Shown: piece after piece, positions 8,775 to 17,937 of the stretch
How the letters are laid out: each line of letters starts with the position of its first letter
Position numbering within the stretch: position 1 is the first letter of the stretch
DNA from: Egaibacter sp046050465
GTDB taxonomy: Bacteria; Pseudomonadota; Gammaproteobacteria; Burkholderiales; Burkholderiaceae_C
Assembly (NCBI GenBank): GCA_046050465.1
Contig: JBJOPS010000065.1
Coordinates: 1 to 48,057, forward strand
Reading direction: 5' to 3'
Length of the DNA: 48,057 nt
Notes under the pieces: generated by a model
What the model saw: the letters and a program-made list of their open reading frames with translations, nothing else
Databases searched by the model: none
What the model was told of the DNA's origin: nothing
Position numbers and translations under genes: made by a program

Positions 8775-9782
8775 TCAATCCTGTAATGCTGCCCACATAG
8801 CCCGGTCACGCTCGGCAGTCCAGATGCGTGGACTCTTGATGCCACTGGCTTCGTCAAATGCGCGGGTTACATCAAACGGAAGACAATGCTCATAGATAAA
8901 GACATGACCAAAAACAGGGTCCATACTTTTACGGGTATGAGCCATTGCGGCTTTCAGATCCATGCCCTGGACCACTGCCTCACATGCGCAGCGATAAAGC
9001 GTTTCAACCCAGTGTCTGGTGTAGTCCAGCGCCTTGTTGACATTCACCTGGCCTTTCATCGCCTCACCACGACCAGGTACGATTGCTTCGGCCTTGAGTT
9101 CACGTAACGCTTCCAGCGTTGCAGGCCACTCCTCAAGTTGTGCGTCGCCTGTGTAAACTCCCGCTTCATATTCGACCAGATCACCCGAGTACAGTATTTT
9201 TTCATCCGCAACCCAGGCAATCGTGTCGCCTCGCGTATGTCCGGGCCCAGGACTCCAGATCTGGACTACAACACCGCCCAGATTGATTGACAGTTTGCCC
9301 GGCACCTCACCACGTGCAGGATTGCCCCCATCGAGCACCATGGTGGGCCATGTCAGGCCAGAGATGGTCTCGGCACTGCGAAACAGGCGTGGAAAACGCT
9401 CCATCTCGCTCTTCATGTCCTGCAGGCCGCGCTCGCGGATCAGCTCCAGTGTGCCCTGACTGGCAATGATTTCGGTAGCCCCTTCTGTTGCATAGGCATA
9501 GGCCCCCAGTACGCGTACCGCATGGTAATGTGTCAACAGGACGTATTTGATGGGCAAAGAGCTGACAGTGCGTATCTTGGCAATGAGGTCCAGCGCCATG
9601 GCGGGCGTCGCGGTGGCATCGCTGATCAGGATAAAACGGTCGCCAATGATGACGCCGGAATTCGGATCACCTTCGGTGGTATAGGCCCAGCAGTGTTGGC
9701 TAAGCTGTTCAAAGGTGATTTTCTTGTCGGTTAGATCTGACTGACTGGCAAATGCCTTGGCGCTTGGTACGGGGGTAGACAT
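8775..9782 (-). CDS. Metallo-beta-lactamase-fold protein with divergent metal site
   Basis: 335 residues with the MBL fold, but with the canonical HxHxDH motif reduced to His85-Tyr-His87-Ala-Val-Arg90. The later GPGHT histidine (His182) and the bridging aspartate of YSGDLVE (Asp201) remain. The last metal histidine, normally in a PGHG loop, is Arg238 in PGRG. One metal at most looks fully supported, so this may be a subfamily with altered chemistry. No signal peptide is apparent. The start has AGGAG six bases upstream. It follows the haloperoxidase-like gene by 61 bp on the same strand and may be the last gene of that unit. It converges with the LuxR-type regulator across 22 bp. Substrate unknown. 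Confidence 0.82.
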   Translation of the reverse strand: MSTPVPSAKAFASQSDLTDKKITFEQLSQHCWAYTTEGDPNSGVIIGDRFILISDATATPAMALDLIAKIRTVSSLPIKYVLLTHYHAVRVLGAYAYATEGATEIIASQGTLELIRERGLQDMKSEMERFPRLFRSAETISGLTWPTMVLDGGNPARGEVPGKLSINLGGVVVQIWSPGPGHTRGDTIAWVADEKILYSGDLVEYEAGVYTGDAQLEEWPATLEALRELKAEAIVPGRGEAMKGQVNVNKALDYTRHWVETLYRCACEAVVQGMDLKAAMAHTRKSMDPVFGHVFIYEHCLPFDVTRAFDEASGIKSPRIWTAERDRAMWAALQD

Positions 9783-9843
9783 TTATTGCTCCTGAGATGG
9801 GCGAATTTTACTTAACCGCACCAGACAGATGCGAGCCGTCAGG

Positions 9844-11259
9844 TCAGGGCTTGAATTTCAGGGCCAGTACTTTGGCGGCAACACACTGCCCCTGTGGTTT
9901 TCCACCTTCAATTGCAAACCGGTAGTGAATACCGGCATACAAACGGGAAATCGCCGCTTCATCAGCCGCAGTCTTGAAGTTTTTGAAGGTTCGTGGACCC
10001 CAGCCGCGGTCATTGTGAGTGTTGTCGGTGAAAGCTGTATCGGCACCAAATGTTCTATCCAGCACCATGGACGCAGCTGCGGATTGCACCGAATGGCCGG
10101 AAGGGTAGTCAGGAAACGGCGGTGTGGGAATCAGGGACGGGACCCAGTTGCTGTCGATGACGACCTGTCCATAGGTGACTGGGCGCACAACGTTAAGCTT
10201 GTACTTGGTGTACCACGCTGCCACAAACGCATCCGACATGGCTATATTCAGGCGGGCAAATGATTCAGCCGCCGTGGCCAGGTTGGCCTTGCGTGCCCTG
10301 AGTATGTCATTCGCAATGTAGACCCAGTGCCCCGCCGGTGTCGGTGTTTTGCCTGCGTCGTCTGCCCAGTAAAGGGCAAACTGGCGCTGCTCTTGCGTCG
10401 CGGCCGTACTGATTTTGTACACCTCCAGACCGTCCTTGTAAAAGGCCGAGGTGGTTTCTTCCGAATAGTCAGGCGGTGGCGGAGCAGGACAGTCTGCTGC
10501 GGTCTTCATGACGAAGGGGCGATTCTCTCCCCAATAGGGCAACAGCGGGGCCGCAAACGCCGGTGGCGTTGCCGACCATTTTCCTGTGCCGCTAGGCGGC
10601 ACATAGTTGGCGCGACTGCGCCGGATGGGCCCCCAGGCTTCGTGCCCACCATCGGTGCGAGCCCACGTCATGATGGCCATGCCCATGAGCTTGCCAAAGG
10701 TCTCAGAACGGTTGGTGATCTCGGGAGTGACGGAGTTGGGGTCAAAGTCCTGTGTGTATTTGAGAGGCAGGCTGCGTTCAAGCAAATCGATGCGAGCCTT
10801 GTTCTCTGCGGAGGCGTTGCTGAACATCATGCGTGCCATGGTGGCCATGGACGCATTGGCCACGGTGGGCCAGTGAAGGGGCTCATCCGGTTGCGCCCAG
10901 GGCAGTGAGCTGAGTTCGTTCAACTGGCCAGCCAGGCTCTGGTAACCCGGCATGCCGGGCACAACGGCTTCGTACAAGGTCAAGCCCATGTAGCCCAGTG
11001 CACGTGATGCTACAGGAGGGCTGAAGCCAGGGGTCTGCTGTATCAGTTGCAGGGCCAGGAAATACCAGTCGTACACCACGCCGGAACTGTAAGCTGATGC
11101 CGATTTTGCGGGCCCCGGCGTTTGGGCGTGCGCCGATGGTGCATACACGGTTGTACCGAGCGCCAGAACCACACAGGGGGTGAGAACACAAGCACGCAGG
11201 ACTCGTTGCATCCAGATCTGTGGTGATTGCCTTGAAAAATGCCGGACCGGTATTTTCAT
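9844..11259 (-). CDS. Vanadium-dependent haloperoxidase-like protein (PAP2 superfamily), exported
   Basis: 471 residues. A signal peptide (hydrophobic run about 19-36, probable cleavage after AHA near residue 45) implies export. The vanadate/phosphate site is present in order: Lys352-(x6)-Arg359-Pro, PSGH (Ser387-Gly-His389) and Ser438-Arg439-(x5)-His445. The aspartate usually four residues after the last histidine is Ala449. Bacterial members either oxidise halides with hydrogen peroxide or act as phosphatases; which applies cannot be read from the sequence. The start at 11259 has GGAGGG upstream and overlaps the preceding gene's stop as ATGA, so the two are translationally coupled. It is the ninth gene in the leftward series that starts with xylF. 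Confidence 0.85.
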   Translation of the reverse strand: MKIPVRHFSRQSPQIWMQRVLRACVLTPCVVLALGTTVYAPSAHAQTPGPAKSASAYSSGVVYDWYFLALQLIQQTPGFSPPVASRALGYMGLTLYEAVVPGMPGYQSLAGQLNELSSLPWAQPDEPLHWPTVANASMATMARMMFSNASAENKARIDLLERSLPLKYTQDFDPNSVTPEITNRSETFGKLMGMAIMTWARTDGGHEAWGPIRRSRANYVPPSGTGKWSATPPAFAAPLLPYWGENRPFVMKTAADCPAPPPPDYSEETTSAFYKDGLEVYKISTAATQEQRQFALYWADDAGKTPTPAGHWVYIANDILRARKANLATAAESFARLNIAMSDAFVAAWYTKYKLNVVRPVTYGQVVIDSNWVPSLIPTPPFPDYPSGHSVQSAAASMVLDRTFGADTAFTDNTHNDRGWGPRTFKNFKTAADEAAISRLYAGIHYRFAIEGGKPQGQCVAAKVLALKFKP

Positions 11260-12875
11260 GGCACCCTCCAGGCGGAAACACCGCTGTCTTTGTCAAACGT
11301 GTAGAACTTGTTCGCCTGAACGGCTTGCCATGTGCTCCAGCCCGCACGCGGCCATTGCACGCGCACCTTGGCGTCTTTGGCGTCGCCCAGCCCAAAGTGC
11401 ATCCAGCCAAGATGGCCGCTGGCGTGTCCACCACCGATGGTGAGTTCTTGACGGATGACTTTGCCTCCCATGTCCACCTCGACCCAGGCTCCCACAGCGT
11501 CTCGGTTCCCGGTGTTTTGCTTCAAGCGCAGCTGCAGCCAATGGCCCATGGCCTGCCGCTTTTCGGCAGTGCCCGCGCCAAGATTGCGCCAAAGCTGGGC
11601 CTTATCCCAACGGTTGACTACCAACATGTCCAGAAGGCCGTCACCATTGAGGTCAGCAAGCATGCCGCCACGCCCGCGCCGAAAGCTGGCCATGCCGGCT
11701 TGCTGTCCCACTTCCGCGAAACGCCCGTCGGTTTGCTGCAACAACAGGTTGTTGGGGTCCAGCGTGGCAAAGTCGGGCATGGTGGAGACGTTGCCTTTGA
11801 CAACAAACAAGTCCGACATGCCATCGTTGTTCACGTCAGCAAACTGCGCATGCCAGGCTGTCGACGGGTGGATGTCTCCACCCACATAGGGCCTATGTGC
11901 AGTGATGCCGCGCTTGTAGGCCTGGTCCATGAAAGTTGGCTTGGATGCACCACCTTCGAGCTTCTGAAACTTGTTGTCAGCCATGCTGGTGAGAAACACT
12001 TCAGGATAGCCATCACCATCCACATCGTGGCTGGCAATACCCATACCCCAGATTTGAAGACGCTTCCAGCCGTCGGCCTCGTTGTATTGGACTGGTGGCT
12101 GCCCGGGGGATATTTTCCAGAGCTGCTCTTGACCGTCTTTGTAGTACTCACGATCGTTGCTGACACGCAGGGATGGTTCACCACTGCGGCTCCAATCCGT
12201 GAATAGCATGGACAATGCGCAGTAGCCGGGCTTGAGCAACTCAGGTGCAGCAAATTTCTTGCCGCTGGCGTCAGGGCGCAGCAGGATGCCCGGCGTACAG
12301 GTGCCCCAGGGGAAATCGGGCTTGCTGCGATCGTAATAAGTACCAAAGGCCAAGGTAGGCCAGTTTTGGCCCTTTTCCCAAGTGGCAGAAAATGCGGTAT
12401 GCCAGTCGTTGTTGTCAGGAATATTCCATCTGGCGTTGGCGCGCTCGAATTTGCAGGCCCCTACGCCTCTGAAGACTTCAACTTCGCCAACACGCAAGAC
12501 CACCAGATCAGCGTTACCGTCACCATCAATGTCCAGCGGGTAGGCTCCTGTGGCATTGGTCAGTTCCAGGCCGGAGCGTTCTTCCTGCAGCTTGATGGCG
12601 CCATCGCGCGTGCTGCGGTTGCGATAAAACTTGGCCTTGTTGACACCGCCGGTGACATAGATCTCCGGCAACCCATCGTTGTCGCAGTCAAAGGTTGCAA
12701 CTCCGCCGCCCACCATGTATTCGTCCTGCCCCTCAAAGCGGCTTTGCAGTCCCGCGGTGTCGGTCTCTTCCACGAAACGTGGAATGGCTGGAATCGGCGT
12801 AACTGGAGGAGCTGCAGCTTCTGCGGAATGCAAAGCCAGCATGCCGGCCAGAAATAGTGAAGTGTTCTTGCGCAT
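11256..12875 (-). CDS. CRTAC1-type FG-GAP/VCBS protein with ASPIC/UnbV domain, exported
   Basis: 539 residues from the ATG at 12875 (MRKNTSLFLAGML); an in-frame start 24 bases earlier would overlap the preceding gene. A signal peptide ends near AEAAA. The body is an integrin-like beta-propeller with calcium-binding repeats of the D-x-D-x-D-G type: FDCDNDGLPEIYV, DIDGDGNADLVVL, DVDGDGYPEVFL, DVNNDGMSDLFVV and DLNGDGLLDMLVV. The C-terminus (about 440-535) is an ASPIC/UnbV domain ending in VQWPRAGWSTWQAV. No enzyme activity is known for such proteins; they are thought to bind ligands or partners outside the cytoplasm. It starts 8 bp after the Gfo/Idh gene and overlaps the haloperoxidase gene by ATGA, suggesting the two exported products work together. 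Confidence 0.87.
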   Translation of the reverse strand: MRKNTSLFLAGMLALHSAEAAAPPVTPIPAIPRFVEETDTAGLQSRFEGQDEYMVGGGVATFDCDNDGLPEIYVTGGVNKAKFYRNRSTRDGAIKLQEERSGLELTNATGAYPLDIDGDGNADLVVLRVGEVEVFRGVGACKFERANARWNIPDNNDWHTAFSATWEKGQNWPTLAFGTYYDRSKPDFPWGTCTPGILLRPDASGKKFAAPELLKPGYCALSMLFTDWSRSGEPSLRVSNDREYYKDGQEQLWKISPGQPPVQYNEADGWKRLQIWGMGIASHDVDGDGYPEVFLTSMADNKFQKLEGGASKPTFMDQAYKRGITAHRPYVGGDIHPSTAWHAQFADVNNDGMSDLFVVKGNVSTMPDFATLDPNNLLLQQTDGRFAEVGQQAGMASFRRGRGGMLADLNGDGLLDMLVVNRWDKAQLWRNLGAGTAEKRQAMGHWLQLRLKQNTGNRDAVGAWVEVDMGGKVIRQELTIGGGHASGHLGWMHFGLGDAKDAKVRVQWPRAGWSTWQAVQANKFYTFDKDSGVSAWRVP

Positions 12876-12883
12876 GGTGAATC

Positions 12884-13882
12884 TCAGATGTTGACCCAAC
12901 CACCGGATTTTTCAGACTGGAAGAGTGCGTCAATGACACGCATGTTGGCAATGGCATCTTCTACACCGTATGGCGAAGTGATCTCACCGCGGATCACACG
13001 TGAAAATGCATCTCCCTGCAGCGTGTACATGTTGCACGCAGGAAGTGTCTGAACAACCACAGACTGACCATCCAGAGTTGAGCCATCGTCAGAAAAGACC
13101 CTGGTCTCACCACCTAACGGGGCATTGAACGGGATCTGGATTTCAATTCGCTTTTTGGTCCCGCAAACCTGCACCCGCTGATAAACCACGGATTGGGTAG
13201 AGACCGTGAAGTTCAGGTGCCGTCCATTGCCAAAATCGAGCATGGCGCTGATGGTGCGGTCCGTCTTGAAGTCCGGGTCACGATCTACCAGTGACATCAC
13301 CCGCAATGGTTCGCAGTCAAACAAAAAGCGACCCGTGACAATGGGGTAGCAGCCGATGTCGTACAGCGCGCCACCACCGATATCCACTTTGTTGCGGATG
13401 TTGTTGACATCGCGGTTGAAGTACGCAAAGTACGCCTGAATCACACGCAGGTCGCCCAACTCCCCACTGCGCACCCGCTCGCGAACCTGCAACCACTGGG
13501 GGTGAAAGCGCACCATGAAAGCTTCCATGATGTGAACTTTGTCGGCAACTTCATGCAACTGCTCCGCCTGGGTTGCCGTGATGGCAATCGGCTTCTCACA
13601 CAAAACGTGTTTGCCTGCACGCGCTGCAAGCAGCGTCAGCGGCACATGCTGGTCGTTAGGCAACGGGTTGTAGATCGCTTCGATTTCCGGGTCTGCGATC
13701 AGCTCCTCATAGCTGCCGTAGGCCTTTGCAATGCCAAGCTTGTCGGCCAGCGCACGTCCTTTTTCAAGAGAGCGTGATGCAATGGCACGAATATCACAGT
13801 AGTTACCCTTTTGCATCGCAGGAATGACCTTTTCCCAGCCGATCTTGGCGGTGCTCAACACTCCCCACACTACTTTTTTCAT
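12884..13882 (-). CDS. Gfo/Idh/MocA-family NAD(P)-dependent sugar oxidoreductase
   Basis: 332 residues. The N-terminal Rossmann fold starts VVWGVLSTAKIG, the variant nucleotide motif of the dihydrodiol/xylose dehydrogenase branch. The catalytic lysine is Lys97 in CEKPIAIT. The C-terminal dimerisation/substrate domain includes GGGALYDIGCYPI. A ribosome site (AAAGGA) precedes the ATG. It lies 26 bp after xylA in the xylose operon, so a pentose such as D-xylose or a derived sugar is the likely substrate. A pyranose dehydrogenase role would offer an oxidative bypass of xylA, but this rests on context and branch resemblance only. Confidence 0.88.
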   Translation of the reverse strand: MKKVVWGVLSTAKIGWEKVIPAMQKGNYCDIRAIASRSLEKGRALADKLGIAKAYGSYEELIADPEIEAIYNPLPNDQHVPLTLLAARAGKHVLCEKPIAITATQAEQLHEVADKVHIMEAFMVRFHPQWLQVRERVRSGELGDLRVIQAYFAYFNRDVNNIRNKVDIGGGALYDIGCYPIVTGRFLFDCEPLRVMSLVDRDPDFKTDRTISAMLDFGNGRHLNFTVSTQSVVYQRVQVCGTKKRIEIQIPFNAPLGGETRVFSDDGSTLDGQSVVVQTLPACNMYTLQGDAFSRVIRGEITSPYGVEDAIANMRVIDALFQSEKSGGWVNI

Positions 13883-13908
13883 GGTCAGTCCTTTGATGAC
13901 TTTCTCAG

Positions 13909-15225
13909 TCAGATAAATGAATTGAGCAGGTTCTCCAAATTCTCCTGACGCCCTGACACGGGTCGCGTATCCGTATTTTTCTGCAAGACTCTTGTAGCCA
14001 CAGCGTCCAGACTCAACTTTCCGCCCATCAAGTCATTGCCGAAGCTTGATTGCCAACCCGCGTAGCGATCTTGCGTGCTCTTTGCGAAGCGACCATCCGC
14101 AATCATCTTCTCAGCAATCAGCAAGGCGCGTGCAGACACATCCATACCGCCAATGTGGCCGTAGAACATATCCTCAGGGTCAATGGACTGGCGCCGAACC
14201 TTGCTGTCAAAGTTCAATCCACCGGTCGTGAACCCGCCGGCCTGCAGGATCAGGTACATGCACAGTGCCGTCTCGGGAATGTTGTTGGGGAACTGATCCG
14301 TGTCCCACTGGCATTGCATATCACCCCGATTCATGTCAATAGAGCCAAAAATACCCAAATCAATGGCCGTCGCAATTTCATGCTCAAAGCTGTGACCTGC
14401 CAAAGTGGCATGGTTGCCTTCTATGTTGACCTTGATTTCCTTTTCCAGGCCATGCTTGAGCAAAAATCCATAGACCGTGGCGACATCGAAGTCATATTGA
14501 TGTTTGGTCGGTTCGCGCGGCTTGGGTTCGAGCAGGAGGGCACCCTTAAACCCGATTTTGTGCTTGTAGTCCACCACCATGTTCAGAAAACGCCCCATCT
14601 GGTTCAGTTCCTGCCCCATGTTTGTATTTAGCAATGTCTCGTACCCTTCTCGCCCACCCCACAAAACATAGTTTTCACCACCGAGTTTGCGCGTTGCGTC
14701 CATTGCCTCTTTAACCTGCAATGCGCCCATGGCAAAAATCTCGGGATCCGGGTTGGTAGCTGCGCCTGACATGAAACGCCTGTGGCTGAACAGATTGGCC
14801 GTGCCCCACAGCAGTTTCATGCCCGTGGCTTGTTGTTTGGCTGCCAGCACATCAACCATGGCATGCAGGTTGGATACGCTTTCACGCGGCGTAGCCCCCT
14901 CTGGTGCCACATCACGATCGTGAAAACAGTAGTAAGGAGCCCCCAGTTTTTGAAAAAACTCAAACGCTGCGTCTGCCTTGGCGCGGGCCGCCGCCATCGA
15001 GTCAGCCATACGCTGCCAAGGCCGCTCAAAAGTGCCGTCATAACCGAATGGATCAAATCCATTCCAGGAAAAGTTATGCCAGTAACAAACTGCAAACCGC
15101 AGGTGTTCCTCCATACGTTTGCCCATCACCAACCTGTCACGGTCATACCACTTGAAAGCAAGCGGGTTGGTGGAGTTGTGGCCTTCGTAATGGATAGGAG
15201 CCACGGTATTGAAGTAAGTGCTCAT
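13909..15225 (-). CDS. xylA: Xylose isomerase
   Basis: Interconverts D-xylose and D-xylulose; cytoplasmic metalloenzyme. 438 residues, the length of class II isomerases with the extended N-terminus (NTVAPIHYEGHNS). The catalytic pair is His102 and Asp105 in YCFHDRDVAPEG. Metal ligands lie in the conserved LEPKPREPTKHQYD and GNHATLAGH segments. AGGA precedes the ATG. It stands 21 bp after xylB and 26 bp before the Gfo/Idh gene, clearly in one operon. Confidence 0.97.
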   Translation of the reverse strand: MSTYFNTVAPIHYEGHNSTNPLAFKWYDRDRLVMGKRMEEHLRFAVCYWHNFSWNGFDPFGYDGTFERPWQRMADSMAAARAKADAAFEFFQKLGAPYYCFHDRDVAPEGATPRESVSNLHAMVDVLAAKQQATGMKLLWGTANLFSHRRFMSGAATNPDPEIFAMGALQVKEAMDATRKLGGENYVLWGGREGYETLLNTNMGQELNQMGRFLNMVVDYKHKIGFKGALLLEPKPREPTKHQYDFDVATVYGFLLKHGLEKEIKVNIEGNHATLAGHSFEHEIATAIDLGIFGSIDMNRGDMQCQWDTDQFPNNIPETALCMYLILQAGGFTTGGLNFDSKVRRQSIDPEDMFYGHIGGMDVSARALLIAEKMIADGRFAKSTQDRYAGWQSSFGNDLMGGKLSLDAVATRVLQKNTDTRPVSGRQENLENLLNSFI

Positions 15226-15246
15226 TTTTTCCTGGGACGATGATAT

Positions 15247-16707
15247 TTAGTGAATGGTACGCACAGCAGGGTACAAAGCCCGAAAACGTTCGTATCGTGG
15301 TGCAAGCAGCATTTTTTCTTGTGTATCCGGTCGATAGACTCGAGTCACGACAGGCGCAATACAAACTGATGCAATGGATGCACCAGTTGCCAGCCAAGCC
15401 AGGCGTGCCGCGCCCAAAGCACCCCCAACTGCTGAGTCTGCATGTGTGAGGATTTCAACGTCCAGCGCGGTTGCAAGTTGTTGTGCCCACATCTCACTGC
15501 GCGCTCCCCCGCCCACAAGGGACAGGCGCTGAACGGCGCTGCCGGCCGCTTTCAGGGCGCGCAATCCGTCAGCCAGACCAAAACTGACTCCCTCCATCAC
15601 CGCATAGGTCAAAGTGGCAGCGTCTGTGTCATGGTTAAGGCCATGAAAACTACCCCGAATATGGGCATTATTATGAGGTGTGCGCTCCCCACTGAGATAG
15701 GGCAAAAACAGGGGCGAACTGGCCCGCTGCTCGGAAGTCAGGTCCTTGGCCTTTGCTTCCAGGACGGCCTCAGATTCGGCACCCAGCAAACGGGTGACCC
15801 ACTGCAATGCACTGGCGGCAGATAACATCACGCTCATCTGGTGCCAGCGATTCGATAGGGCATGGCAGAAAGCATGGGCAGCGCTGGCAGCATTGGGTTG
15901 GTAGCGAGGAGTGACGACAAACAGCACCCCGCTGGTGCCCAATGACAAGAAGCCTTCACCGGCATGAACTGCACCCATGCCAATGGCACTCGCAGCATTG
16001 TCTCCAGCGCCGCCTGCCACAATAATGCCGGCACGAAGCCCCAGCGTTTGGGCAGCCTGGACTGATAGAACGCCACTGACTTCATCGCCTTCGACCAGAC
16101 GTGGCATCTGACTTGCATCGAGACCCGTGAGATCCAGCAAAGCTTTAGACCAGTCCCGTTTTTCCACGTCGAGCCACATCGTGCCACTGGCGTCCGACAT
16201 CTCCGACACATGCTCACCTGTGAGCAACATCCGCACGTAGTCTTTTGGCAATAAGACCTTGGCTATTTTTTTGAATACATCGGGTTCGTGGGCGGAGACC
16301 CAAAGTAATTTAGGAGCAGTGAAACCTGGCATTGCCAGGCTGCCGGCAATTTGGGGTAGCGCGGGCAACTCAGCCATCATTTGTGCACACTCCACCGAGG
16401 ATCGCGTGTCGTTCCAGAGAATAGCTGGTCGCAAAACTGCGTTGCTTTTGTCCAGCAAAACAGCGCCATGCATCTGGCCCGACAGACCAATGGCTTTCAC
16501 GGCAGCGTATTCGCGCGGGTATTTGATTCGCAATTTTGCCAGCGCATCTTGTGTAGCCTGCCACCAGCCGCCAGCGGTCTGCTCGCTATGCCCAGGATGG
16601 GGGCGTGTGATTTCCAAGGCCGACCCAACCGCCCCAATGATGCGGTGTTCCTCATCAAGCATTACTGCCTTGACTTCGGACGTACCGATATCAATGCCAA
16701 GAAACAT
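15247..16707 (-). CDS. xylB: Xylulokinase
   Basis: Phosphorylates D-xylulose to xylulose-5-phosphate for the pentose phosphate pathway. 486 residues, normal for the FGGY family. The N-terminal phosphate loop is GIDIGTSEVKAVML; substrate residues lie in the SGQMHGAVLLD segment; the GGAGDNAASAIG segment carries the catalytic aspartate. The C-terminal FGGY domain includes LSLVGGGARSEMWAQQLA. The start at 16707 lies inside the 3' end of xylR (17-bp overlap), where GAGGTGA supplies a ribosome site, so expression is coupled to xylR. Confidence 0.96.
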   Translation of the reverse strand: MFLGIDIGTSEVKAVMLDEEHRIIGAVGSALEITRPHPGHSEQTAGGWWQATQDALAKLRIKYPREYAAVKAIGLSGQMHGAVLLDKSNAVLRPAILWNDTRSSVECAQMMAELPALPQIAGSLAMPGFTAPKLLWVSAHEPDVFKKIAKVLLPKDYVRMLLTGEHVSEMSDASGTMWLDVEKRDWSKALLDLTGLDASQMPRLVEGDEVSGVLSVQAAQTLGLRAGIIVAGGAGDNAASAIGMGAVHAGEGFLSLGTSGVLFVVTPRYQPNAASAAHAFCHALSNRWHQMSVMLSAASALQWVTRLLGAESEAVLEAKAKDLTSEQRASSPLFLPYLSGERTPHNNAHIRGSFHGLNHDTDAATLTYAVMEGVSFGLADGLRALKAAGSAVQRLSLVGGGARSEMWAQQLATALDVEILTHADSAVGGALGAARLAWLATGASIASVCIAPVVTRVYRPDTQEKMLLAPRYERFRALYPAVRTIH

Positions 16708-17932
16708 CTTTCACCTCATGTTCTGGGTCTTGACCATTAGTCCGGCCACTTCGAGTTATGTTTTGCGGTCTGTTCGAATCGGGTATCGGGTCAAGCGCAC
16801 TACCCGCTACCATCCCTGGCACTCCAACGGAAATGGGGCGCAAGAACCGATGCAATACCAGTGCAGCAGCCCCTACTGCAGCAGCCAACAAACCATATCG
16901 GGCCGAACGGACGTCTGGTACCGGCACGCCAGCACGCCGGGCATAACCTGACAATGTTTGAATAGCATTGCAAATCATATCTGGATTATTGACGCATGAC
17001 TTGCCTCCCAGCACAATGGTGCGGGGATTGAACATAACATCTAGATTCTGGACAAGAACGCCTAGATATTGGCCCGCCCGCTCAATGTGGGCAGCCGTAC
17101 TTAGTGCTCTTGAGCCAATAAAAGTCTCAGCACACCCCAAGCGTCCGCAAGAACACAGGGGTCCATCAATTTGCATGATAGTGTGACCCATTTCACCGGC
17201 TGTTCCTACAACACCAGTGAACAAGCGATCGTTTAACACAATACCGGCACCAACACCCACATCACAGTTAATAAAAATCAAAGGGTCTTCCCCCTCATCG
17301 GCGGCGAATTCATATTCACTCAGTGCAGCAGCATCAGCGTCATTTTGTAAATGGATGCTCATGGAGGGCATGCCTGAGTCAGCAAAGGTCGTCGATATCA
17401 TGTCAAGAAATCTCACGCCACGCCAACCCAGATTAGGTGCAAAACGGACAATACCCGAGTCGTCGTTAATGGCGCCTGGCAAACAGACACCGACACCTGA
17501 CAACGCAAGCTTGCGCCCCTGCAATTGCCGCCACAGCCCAAGAACCATGCCTACTGCCTGTTTGCACACGCAATCAGGCAGTGCACTCTCAAGTGGTACT
17601 TCCGCTTTCGAAATCACAACCCCTGTAAGCGACACGCAGACGATGCGCAGAAACTCAACAGCGATTTCAACGCCAATTAATACACGGACATCTTCATTTA
17701 AACGCAGCGGGGTAGATGGTCTGCCCATGCCATCTGCGGCGACCGGAGCACTGGCTTCACTAAGCCAGTGCTCGTCGAGCAGTTCCCGAACCAGGACGCT
17801 GACGGTAGATTTTGTGAGCCCACTCTTCTGGGCTAGCCGTGCACGGGAGAGCCCCGGCTGCGCCCGCAACAGCCTTAGCAATACACTGCGGTTGATGCGC
17901 TTCAACAGCTGTTGATCGCCTGTCGTTCGCAT
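16691..17932 (-). CDS. xylR: ROK-family transcriptional regulator of xylose genes (XylR-type)
   Basis: 413 residues. An N-terminal winged helix (about 10-65: LSRARLAQKSGLTKSTVSVL) is followed by a ROK sugar-kinase-like domain. That domain has the zinc-binding loop GHTIMQIDGPLCSCGRLGCAE (His plus three Cys), the usual hallmark. About 45 residues at the C-terminus (from RPISVGVPGM) extend past the typical fold, partly encoded in the overlap with xylB. The family normally represses xylose genes and lets go when xylose binds. Encoded inside the operon it probably controls, 5 bp after xylG. A candidate operator lies before xylF at 21142-21166. Confidence 0.92.
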   Translation of the reverse strand: MRTTGDQQLLKRINRSVLLRLLRAQPGLSRARLAQKSGLTKSTVSVLVRELLDEHWLSEASAPVAADGMGRPSTPLRLNEDVRVLIGVEIAVEFLRIVCVSLTGVVISKAEVPLESALPDCVCKQAVGMVLGLWRQLQGRKLALSGVGVCLPGAINDDSGIVRFAPNLGWRGVRFLDMISTTFADSGMPSMSIHLQNDADAAALSEYEFAADEGEDPLIFINCDVGVGAGIVLNDRLFTGVVGTAGEMGHTIMQIDGPLCSCGRLGCAETFIGSRALSTAAHIERAGQYLGVLVQNLDVMFNPRTIVLGGKSCVNNPDMICNAIQTLSGYARRAGVPVPDVRSARYGLLAAAVGAAALVLHRFLRPISVGVPGMVAGSALDPIPDSNRPQNITRSGRTNGQDPEHEVKDVSWH

Positions 17933-17937
17933 GCCGA

